A program made the position numbers and the translations under genes. A DNA stretch of 5,436 nucleotides from an uncultured bacterium (GTDB lineage Bacteria; Pseudomonadota; Alphaproteobacteria; Rhodospirillales; Rhodospirillaceae): the NCBI GenBank assembly GCA_903896775.1, contig CAITZE010000455.1:1-5436 (forward strand). Direction: 5' to 3'. A model generated the notes under the pieces. That model searched no databases. It was not told where the DNA came from and saw only the letters and a program-made list of their open reading frames with translations. Shown here piece by piece: positions 1 to 5,160 of the stretch (its first letter is position 1; each line of letters opens with the position of its first letter).

Positions 1-1
1 G

Positions 2-238
2 GAAAGCGTCGCGAAGATCATTAAAGATCGTCACATCAAGCTCGAGGCTTGGAATCAGGCTGTGCATGCTCAAGACCGTATCGAAGCTGAGAACAATCTT
101 TCCCAGTTGATGAACACCGGCAAGCTGAAGGCCATTAATTACGTCGTCCGCGGAATCGAAAATGCGCCGAAAGGCATTATGTCGCAGTACGACGGCACTA
201 ATCCTTACGGCAAACTCCAGCTGCAATTCGCCGATTAA
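2..238 (+). CDS. NADP-dependent medium-chain oxidoreductase, C-terminal part (5' end outside window)
   Basis: Open reading frame without a start, entering from the left edge and ending at TAA 236-238; 78 residues are visible. The end of the fragment, with GKLKAINYVVRGIENAPKG near residues 40-58 and YGKLQLQFAD at the C-terminus, matches the pattern at the end of zinc-independent medium-chain dehydrogenase/reductases of the NADPH-dependent curcumin/2-alkenal reductase (CurA-like) group, where G-K-L-x-Y-x-E-x-x-x-x-G-[IL]-E-N-A-P is followed by x-G-K-x-x-V-x-[FV]. Such cytosolic enzymes reduce activated double bonds of enones with NADPH. The nucleotide-binding Rossmann region lies outside the window, so cofactor and substrate cannot be read here. 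The family call is from memory of the consensus. A less specific quinone-oxidoreductase-like MDR is the main alternative. Confidence 0.7.
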   Translation, partial: ESVAKIIKDRHIKLEAWNQAVHAQDRIEAENNLSQLMNTGKLKAINYVVRGIENAPKGIMSQYDGTNPYGKLQLQFAD

Positions 239-246
239 CGCCATCA

Positions 247-283
247 TCGGCCGGAATGAGCCCCATCGGTTCATTCCGGCCGA
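247..283 (+). terminator. Strong hairpin after the oxidoreductase gene, terminator-like without a T-run
   Basis: Positions 247-262 pair with 268-283: 16 consecutive pairs with one G-T wobble and a 5-base loop, starting 8 bases after the TAA at 238. The position fits a transcription terminator or mRNA 3'-end stabiliser for the upstream gene. The bases after it (284-292) are A-rich then mixed, not a run of T, so efficient intrinsic termination is doubtful and some read-through into the transporter gene is possible. Nothing else is recognisable in the 100-base gap apart from the ribosome binding site at 325-330; I see no convincing promoter. Confidence 0.55.
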
Positions 284-324
284 AATCATTTCAACATATA
301 CGTCGCGGCCTTTTAGGCCTTCTC

Positions 325-330
325 AGGGGA
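325..330 (+). promoter_or_regulatory. Ribosome binding site of the transporter
   Basis: AGGGGA, 8 bases before the ATG at 339. It is the only good Shine-Dalgarno match near the N-terminus and fixes this start. Confidence 0.6.
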
Positions 331-338
331 AATTTTAG

Positions 339-1670
339 ATGACCATCCAGGGCCAAACGCCTATCGCGCGCCTATTGAAAGTTGTTGCCAACGTTGAGCC
401 GCGCGAAGTTAAAGCCGTTCTCGTGGCTTTTGCGTACTTCTTCTTCCTGATGGCCAGCTACTTCATTGTGCGTCCGTTGCGCGACGCGATGGGAACGGTT
501 TACGGCGTCGACAAGCTGCAGGAATTGTTCACGGGAACTTTCATTGTCAGCTTTATCGTGGCGCCGGTTTATGCCGGCCTCGCCTCACGCATCAAGCTCG
601 ATAAGTTCCTGCCTTGGGTTTACGGATTTATCGCCGTCACGATGGTCGCGTTCTATGCGCTGTTCGCGGCTGACGCCAAGAACCGCTGGGTCGCTGCGGC
701 CTTCTTCGTATGGACCAGCACCTTCAATCTGCTGACGATCTCCGTGTTCTGGAGTTTGATGGCCGATATCTTTTCGACCACGCAGGCCAAGCGCTTATTC
801 GGCTTTGTCGCCGCCGGCGGCACGGTCGGCACGATTGCCGCGCCGACCTTCACAGCCTTGTTTGTGCAGATGGTCGGTACAAATACTTTGCTGCTGATCT
901 CCGCGGCCGGCTTCGTGATTTCAGCCGTGTTGGTTGGCGTTCTCGAGAAGGAAAAAGTCAAACTCGCAGAGTCAGGCGTCGATGCCCAAAAAACCACGCT
1001 CAATCACAAGCTGGGCGGTAATCCGTTTGACGGATTCATCCTTCTGTTCAAGTCGCCCTATCTGCTCATGATCGCGCTTTTCCTGCTGTTGATGACCACG
1101 ATCTCGACGGTGATCTATTTCCAGTTGGCCGATACGATCTCCAAGGCCTTTGAAAGCCGCGAAGCCCGTACGCAGGCTTATGCAGTCATCGATCTTGCCA
1201 CCAACAGCATCGCGGTTCTCATCCAGCTGTTTGGCACGGGCCGCATTATTGCTCGTTTTGGTGTAACGGTCGGCTTGCTGATCAATCCCATCATCATGGT
1301 CTTCGCGTTTCTAGCGGTCGCCTTCTCGCCGGTTCTGATCATGCTGGGTTCGGTACAGGTCCTGCGTCGCTTTGCCGAATACGCAGTCGCTAAGCCCAGC
1401 CGCGAGATGCTGTTCACCGTCGTCGATCAGCAAAGCAAATATAAAGCCAAGAACGTGATCGATACGGTTGTTTACCGCTTTGGCGATTTGACGTCCGCTT
1501 GGCTGAGCGCGGCGGTGCTGCCCTTCGGCGTTGCAGGTTTGGCTGTGGCCGGGGCGATCATCTCGGCAATCTGGTTCCCGATCGCTTACATCCTTGGCAA
1601 GCGTTACGAGAACATCAGCAATGATCGCGCTGCCGCGGCGACCGTTAAGGCGACTGCGCCTGCTCAATAA
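339..1670 (+). CDS. Tlc-type (ATP/ADP translocase family) NTP/NDP exchange transporter-like membrane protein
   Basis: The product is 443 residues. An AGGGGA ribosome binding site at 325-330 sits 8 bases before the ATG, supporting this start. The protein is strongly hydrophobic, with about 12 predicted helices (roughly 26-45, 62-80, 90-110, 116-140, 154-173, 180-202, 238-262, 280-300, 306-345 as two, 375-418 as two). Family marks are YFIVRPLRDAMG at 41-52 after the first helix, SVFWSLMADIF followed by KRLFGFVAAGGTVG at about 135-164, and AKPSREMLFTVVDQQSKYKAKN at 351-372 with IDTVVYRFGD after it. Tlc proteins exchange nucleotides across the inner membrane. Classical energy-parasite members are about 500 residues, while this shorter form occurs in free-living bacteria and its substrate is generally unproven. 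The protein has no signal peptide or extra domain. The gene converges on the minus-strand glycosyltransferase locus and overlaps its ancestral 3' end. The family is likely, but the nucleotide substrate is an inference. Confidence 0.8.
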   Translation: MTIQGQTPIARLLKVVANVEPREVKAVLVAFAYFFFLMASYFIVRPLRDAMGTVYGVDKLQELFTGTFIVSFIVAPVYAGLASRIKLDKFLPWVYGFIAVTMVAFYALFAADAKNRWVAAAFFVWTSTFNLLTISVFWSLMADIFSTTQAKRLFGFVAAGGTVGTIAAPTFTALFVQMVGTNTLLLISAAGFVISAVLVGVLEKEKVKLAESGVDAQKTTLNHKLGGNPFDGFILLFKSPYLLMIALFLLLMTTISTVIYFQLADTISKAFESREARTQAYAVIDLATNSIAVLIQLFGTGRIIARFGVTVGLLINPIIMVFAFLAVAFSPVLIMLGSVQVLRRFAEYAVAKPSREMLFTVVDQQSKYKAKNVIDTVVYRFGDLTSAWLSAAVLPFGVAGLAVAGAIISAIWFPIAYILGKRYENISNDRAAAATVKATAPAQ

Positions 1671-2067
1671 CTGATCGGCGTGTGGGTTGTGGCGTAATCT
1701 CTATAAGAGCCGGCGGTAAGCCGGCGCGCACCCGCTCGTGAATCGCTGTATAGGCCGCTTCGATATTGCGGGCGTACTGTTCGGTGTTGAACAAGGAGCT
1801 GGTTAGCCGATTGCGCTGGAGCTTTTCGCGGATCTGCGCCAAGCGACCTGGATTGCTCGCCAGTTCGACTGCCAAGTCTTCGTATGCTTCGCCTGAGGGC
1901 ACGATCAGCTCTGGTAAATCGAGCGCCGTCAAAAGGCTCGCGGCAACGCGTCCAGACCACATCTCCGTGGGCCATGTAAGTACAGGAAGTCCAGCCCAAA
2001 GCGCGTCGCTGGCGGTGACTTGAGCATTGTAGGGCCGCGTATCCAAAAATAAATCGTGCGGCATCAA
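1645..2067 (-). pseudogene. Detached C-terminal piece of the GT41 glycosyltransferase
   Basis: Reading from 2055 this frame gives DLFLDTRPYNAQVTASDALW, then WAGLPVLTWPTEMWSGRVAASLL and a helical tail ending at the stop 1645-1647. That is the second Rossmann half of a GT41 domain and clearly continues the TPR/GT41 protein encoded upstream in a different frame. The ATG at 2067 is only the first one available and not a real start: residues before the DLFLD stretch are out-of-frame sequence, and there is no ribosome binding site. With the ~16 residues missing at the junction restored, the ancestral protein would have been about 658 residues. The UDP-contacting His-Thr-Thr of the family reads Gln-Val-Thr here. 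The stop lies 26 bases inside the convergent transporter gene. Confidence 0.8.
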
Positions 2068-3562
2068 CGCCTCTGCGCGTTGCTTCGGCTTGCAAGTTTC
2101 TTTTGGCGCTAGGGTTGCTATCGGGGAGCCACAATATGCTTCCTTTAACCCTCTTCAGGATGCGCATCCAAATGTCGAACACTGCCGGCGCGATTTTATA
2201 AAGGTGGTTGAAGCAACAGAAGACAACCCCGCTCCGCGGCAATCCCAACTCATCACGGCTTGGTGTTCTTTCCGCGATCTTTCGCTTTGAGTCATTTGGC
2301 TGAAAGCTGGGAAGATAAATCATGGTTTCGGAATAAAAGGCGTGATTACTCGGTGGGACCAAGGTCTTGTCGGCGATCATGTAATCCATGTTCTTAAGCG
2401 CCATTGTTCCCGGGAAGGAAAAGCTGATCTGTGCAGGAGCCGCGCGCATCACAAAGATTTTAGGTCGCTCTCCCGCAGCATAGCCAGTGACGTCGACGGC
2501 AACGTCGATTTCGAGCGAGCGCGCCAATTCCGCAATCTCTCTGTCCGACTTTTCGCGGACATCGAGAAAATAGTCGAAGGCCTTCTCCATTCTTCTTCGC
2601 GAACGATCCTGCGTGTTTGGACCCAGGGAGAATGCGTACGTCTCAAACTTCGCGCGGTCATGCGTTTCAATCACACCGGCGAGAAGGTAGGTCGCAGGAT
2701 GGTCGCGAAAATCCGTGGAAAAGTAGCCGACGCGAATCTTGTCGTGCGTCCATGCCGCAATAGGCCCTAGATCCTCAGTAACCTGGCATTCCGACGCCGC
2801 CCAAGTTTCCGCAGCGGCACGTTGTAAAGCCGCGGACTCTACGAACGAGACCACCGTAAATGGATTGGCCACTTTCTTGCCGGCGGCGATCAGAGCGTTT
2901 AATTTCACAAGCTGGTTTTCATAATCCGACCAATCGCAGATCACCATTTTCGTGAAGAACATAAACCCGAACAACGGATTATCATTCGGATTGAGGGCAA
3001 TGGCTTTCTGACAACTTTCTATGGCCGCCTCATAGTGCTGTAAATCACGCAGCGCCATGGCACGATTGTAATAGGCTTCGAAATGGGCCGGATTGTACAA
3101 AACGGCTTTGTCATAATTCTCAACGGCATTCGCATTGTTGCCGAGGTGTCGCCAAGCATTGCCCAGATTGAAATAAATCTCGGCGTTGTCAGGCGCGATT
3201 GCGATCGCTTTCTTGTAAGATTCGATGGCATCCGGCCACATCCTAAGCCCGGTGAAGGCGATGCCAATATTATTGTAAACCGTCGCACGGTTTGGATGGC
3301 TAGGTTCAGCCGCAATTGCTTCGCCGAGGATGTTTACGGCGTTGCGAAAGTCGCCTCGCTGGGCAGCAATAACGCCAAGCAAAAAGAGTGCGTCAAAATG
3401 CTTTGGGCGGAAATGCAAGACGGTTGCGCCAGCCTCGTAGGCTTGCGCAAAGTCTGCCGCCTGTAGCGCAGTGAATCCTAATTCCAGCGTTGCCCGAATT
3501 TGTCTGTCGGTCGCCTCAAGCGGCGGTGAATCCGGTTGAGGCGGCTCAAATTCTCGGGTCAC
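1664..3562 (-). CDS. TPR protein with truncated GT41 (SPINDLY/OGT-like) glycosyltransferase domain, frameshifted
   Basis: The frame starts with GTG at 3562 and encodes 632 residues as it stands. Residues 26-194 form five tetratricopeptide repeats (about 26-56, 57-90, 94-126, 127-160, 161-194). Residues 275-506 are the N-terminal part of a GT41 catalytic domain, with YFSTDFRDHPATYL (H288, equivalent to the conserved catalytic-face His of OGT), SFPGTMALKNMDYMIAD near 383-398, and FCCFNHLYKI (K456, equivalent to the UDP-contacting Lys). Family members move a sugar from a nucleotide donor to Ser/Thr of cytosolic proteins; the TPRs bind the target. After F506 the reading frame leaves the family: the last ~126 residues are Arg/Ser-rich frame-shadow sequence, and the true C-terminal part lies in another frame (1645-2055). 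The enzyme as written is very likely inactive. The start has only a weak GGA 6 bases upstream; an ATG at 3567-3569 is out of frame. The gene begins 26 bases after the dehydrogenase stop, suggesting co-transcription. Confidence 0.85.
   Translation of the reverse strand: MTREFEPPQPDSPPLEATDRQIRATLELGFTALQAADFAQAYEAGATVLHFRPKHFDALFLLGVIAAQRGDFRNAVNILGEAIAAEPSHPNRATVYNNIGIAFTGLRMWPDAIESYKKAIAIAPDNAEIYFNLGNAWRHLGNNANAVENYDKAVLYNPAHFEAYYNRAMALRDLQHYEAAIESCQKAIALNPNDNPLFGFMFFTKMVICDWSDYENQLVKLNALIAAGKKVANPFTVVSFVESAALQRAAAETWAASECQVTEDLGPIAAWTHDKIRVGYFSTDFRDHPATYLLAGVIETHDRAKFETYAFSLGPNTQDRSRRRMEKAFDYFLDVREKSDREIAELARSLEIDVAVDVTGYAAGERPKIFVMRAAPAQISFSFPGTMALKNMDYMIADKTLVPPSNHAFYSETMIYLPSFQPNDSKRKIAERTPSRDELGLPRSGVVFCCFNHLYKIAPAVFDIWMRILKRVKGSILWLPDSNPSAKRNLQAEATRRGVDAARFIFGYAALQCSSHRQRRALGWTSCTYMAHGDVVWTRCREPFDGARFTRADRALRRSIRRLGSRTGEQSRSLGADPRKAPAQSANQLLVQHRTVRPQYRSGLYSDSRAGARRLTAGSYRDYATTHTPISY
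2044..2056 (-). other. Break point of the GT41 gene: short sequence read in two frames
   Basis: The minus-strand string CGATTTATTTTTG serves two family motifs at once. In the upstream frame it reads R-F-I-F, the end of the V-D-x-x-R-[FL]-[IV]-F strand. Shifted by one base it reads D-L-F-L-(D), the start of the A-D-L-F-L-D-T-x-P-Y-N motif. In intact GT41 proteins these two motifs are about 16 residues apart. The simplest explanation is that two copies of this 12-13 base string stood about 59 bases apart and recombined, removing one copy and the segment between them. The phase shift (3k+2) fits the observed frames. Confidence 0.7.
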
Positions 3563-3588
3563 AGGGCATCCGCAATGCTTTTCAGCTC

Positions 3589-4827
3589 TTAAGCACGCCG
3601 TACGATGTTGTTCGGCGAGATTTCCTTGATGGTGCGCGCACCGACACCGCCCATGGCGAGCCGGAGCTCGGCATTCATCATTTCAACGACGCGTTCCACA
3701 CCCTCCTGACCGAAAGCACCGAGACCCCAAATATAAGGACGGCCAATGCCGACGGCTGTGGCGCCTAACGCCAAGGCTTTCAAGACGTCCGCGCCGCGGC
3801 GTACGCCACCATCGACGATCACAGGAATGCGCCCTTTGACTTCGGCAACAACTTCGACCAAGTCTTCCAGTGTGCCGCGGCCGGTTTCTTGCGCACGGCC
3901 GCCGTGGTTGGAGACGATGATGCCGTCGGCGCCGTATTTTATCGCGAGCGCTGCGTCTTCGCGGCTCTCAAGACCTTTGATCACGATCTTCATCTTGGTC
4001 ACGCCGCGCAACTGTTTGATGTAATCCCAGGTGTACTGCGGCGACGTGACATCATTGCTGTCCAGCTCGATGTCCGAGAACATCGGACGGCCGCGGCGAT
4101 CGGAGCCGGTCGCCGTATGGCAGTTCGTGCAGGTGCGATTGTCGATGCGCAAAAAGCGCGTCGCTGTTTCCATGTTGCGCCCCGCAGCGCGGTCAAGCGT
4201 CACGCAGACGACCTGGGAGCCGGCGTGCTCGGCGCGCTGCACAAGCTTGGTGGCGAATTCAAAATGATTGGTGGTGTAAAGCTGAAACCAGACCGGCGCG
4301 CCGCGTGCCTCGGTCACGTCTTCCACAGTGTTTGACGTCGTTGTAGACAACATCTGCACTTGATTGCGCGCTTTGCAGGCGCGCGCCACGGCCAGCTCGC
4401 CATCGGGGTGATATGCTTTCTGTCCGCCGACCGCCGACAGAATGATCGGGCTGCTGTACTTGGTGCCAAAAAGCTCGACGCTGTGATCCATCTTGCTGAC
4501 GTCGACGAAACGGCGTGCGCGGAGTTGGTACTGCTTATAGGCCTCTTCGTTAGCGCGCAGAGTTTCTTCACCGTCCACACCGCTCATCATGTAGCCCCAG
4601 TGAGCGGGCGGAATGGTTTTGCTCGCCACGGCGCGCATGTCGAAGACATCCAGGGCTTCGCTGGCGTTGGAGGGCAAGCGGCTGAGCGCCAGCTCGGTGG
4701 CGGTCTGCGTGCTGGAGCCGCCTCCGATCGAGTTTTGCGCCAAGGCGTCGGAAACCCAGCCGGCGCCCAAGCCTGCCATAAGCGGGCTGCCCGCCAGATA
4801 TTTCAGAAACTCGCGACGATGCGTCAT
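3589..4827 (-). CDS. Tat-exported FMN-dependent alpha-hydroxy-acid dehydrogenase (LldD/glycolate oxidase family) with CxxCH motif
   Basis: The product is 412 residues, from ATG 4827 behind a G-rich ribosome binding site (4832-4837). The N-terminus has a twin-arginine signal: THRREFLK at 2-9, a hydrophobic stretch, and an A-L-A cleavage site after residue 30, so the mature enzyme should be periplasmic. Residues 58-412 form the FMN TIM barrel. The catalytic set is visible by comparison with spinach glycolate oxidase: Y79 (Y24), Y184 in WFQLY (Y129), D212 (D157), R217 (Arg163/164 region, loop one residue shorter), K284 in IKG (K230), and H308 and R311 in SNHGGR (H254, R257). The phosphate-binding VDGGVRRG lies at 338-345 and GIGRPYIWG at 360-368. 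Such enzymes oxidise L-2-hydroxy acids (lactate, glycolate, mandelate) to 2-oxo acids. Oddly, C233-T-N-C236-H237 forms a haem c attachment motif in the active-site loop 4, suggesting a built-in electron acceptor. Substrate unknown; L-lactate is only the default guess. Confidence 0.88.
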   Translation of the reverse strand: MTHRREFLKYLAGSPLMAGLGAGWVSDALAQNSIGGGSSTQTATELALSRLPSNASEALDVFDMRAVASKTIPPAHWGYMMSGVDGEETLRANEEAYKQYQLRARRFVDVSKMDHSVELFGTKYSSPIILSAVGGQKAYHPDGELAVARACKARNQVQMLSTTTSNTVEDVTEARGAPVWFQLYTTNHFEFATKLVQRAEHAGSQVVCVTLDRAAGRNMETATRFLRIDNRTCTNCHTATGSDRRGRPMFSDIELDSNDVTSPQYTWDYIKQLRGVTKMKIVIKGLESREDAALAIKYGADGIIVSNHGGRAQETGRGTLEDLVEVVAEVKGRIPVIVDGGVRRGADVLKALALGATAVGIGRPYIWGLGAFGQEGVERVVEMMNAELRLAMGGVGARTIKEISPNNIVRRA

Positions 4828-4852
4828 AAGACCCCCCAGCTGAACAGTTCGT

Positions 4853-4928
4853 CTAGTGGTCCGATTCTAACATTCGCATCCCGGTTCTGCACGCTGTCTG
4901 GCGAATGTTAGAATCGATGGACCACTAG
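4853..4928. repeat. Palindromic element A (MITE/REP-like hairpin)
   Basis: A 76-base near-perfect inverted repeat. The outer arms 4853-4862 and 4919-4928 pair over 10 bases beginning with CTAGTGG. The inner arms 4863-4877 and 4901-4915 pair over 15 bases ending in ACATTCGC. Three unpaired bases (4916-4918) bulge on the right side, and a 23-base loop (4878-4900) begins ATCCCGGTT. It ends with CTAG on both sides and carries no coding capacity. The same architecture recurs in inverted orientation at 4941-5021, so this is a repeat family and not a chance dyad. It lies 25 bases upstream of the dehydrogenase start codon. Confidence 0.85.
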
Positions 4929-4940
4929 CTAATATTTGAT

Positions 4941-5021
4941 CCTAGTGGAGCTATGGATTTGACATTCGCTTCGCGAGCCTGTGGCCAACTGGGATGCGAA
5001 TGTCAAATCCGCTCCACTAGG
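4941..5021. repeat. Palindromic element B, inverted relative to element A
   Basis: An 81-base inverted repeat. The outer arms 4941-4951 and 5011-5021 pair over 11 bases (CCTAGTGGAGC and its complement). The inner arms 4955-4969 and 4996-5010 pair over 15 bases, again ending in ACATTCGC. A 3-base bulge (4952-4954) is on the left, and the loop is 26 bases (4970-4995). Read on the minus strand the loop begins ATCCCAGTT, nearly the same as the loop start of element A, and the bulge falls on the same side, so B is a reversed copy of the same family. It is separated from A by a 12-base AT-rich spacer (4929-4940). Outer ends again carry CTAG. Confidence 0.85.
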
Positions 5022-5054
5022 TTTAAGTACGGCAGGGCCAATCGCGAAGTAAAC

Positions 5055-5101
5055 CCTAAAAGCGGGATCGTCGAATTGGGGCTGGACTGAGTGCTTTTAG
5101 G
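5055..5101. repeat. Short inverted repeat, 9-bp arms
   Basis: CCTAAAAGC at 5055-5063 and GCTTTTAGG at 5093-5101 are exact complements with a 29-base spacer. They lie between palindrome B and the terminator of the Bax-inhibitor gene. The dyad could be an operator-like site for the dehydrogenase or chance; nothing further supports either. I see no gene or convincing promoter in the rest of 5022-5100. Confidence 0.3.
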
Positions 5102-5135
5102 CAAAGAAAAACCCGGGCTTTTGGGGCCCGGGTTT
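5101..5135 (-). terminator. Rho-independent terminator of the Bax-inhibitor-1 gene
   Basis: On the minus strand, 5135-5126 (AAACCCGGGC) pairs with 5118-5109 (GCCCGGGTTT) as a 10-bp GC-rich stem with a 7-base loop, followed by TTTTTCTTTGC running to 5101. This is the classic GC stem plus T-run arrangement. It begins 25 bases after the gene's stop codon at 5161, so it should end that transcript and insulate the dehydrogenase gene from it. Confidence 0.9.
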
Positions 5136-5160
5136 GGTCTTGTTTTACAGTGTTCGAACG

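Noticed and set aside
1709..1725. GCCGGC hairpin with a 5-base loop after the transporter gene as a terminator
   Set aside because: The stem is only 6 bp with no T-run on either strand, and it falls within the glycosyltransferase C-terminal coding frame.
2342..2770. Plus-strand frame of 142 codons opposite the GT41 domain
   Set aside because: It is antisense to conserved coding sequence and shows no family resemblance; a frame shadow.
3567..3569. Minus-strand ATG as start of the TPR gene
   Set aside because: It is out of frame with the TPR protein (7 bases from the GTG), so the in-frame GTG at 3562 was kept.
4360..4911. Long plus-strand frame (183 codons) opposite the dehydrogenase
   Set aside because: It lies antisense to a well-conserved enzyme, runs into palindrome A, has no recognisable motif or ribosome binding site, and is explained by the GC-rich codon pattern of the real gene.
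4959..4964. TTGACA inside palindrome B (also 5001-5006 on the minus strand) as a -35 promoter box
   Set aside because: It is part of the conserved palindrome arm, and no -10-like sequence occurs at 16-18 bases on either strand.
4853..5021. Two hairpin units read as a tiny CRISPR array
   Set aside because: There are only two copies, in opposite orientation, each a long palindrome with a different loop; there is no regular repeat-spacer pattern and no cas gene.
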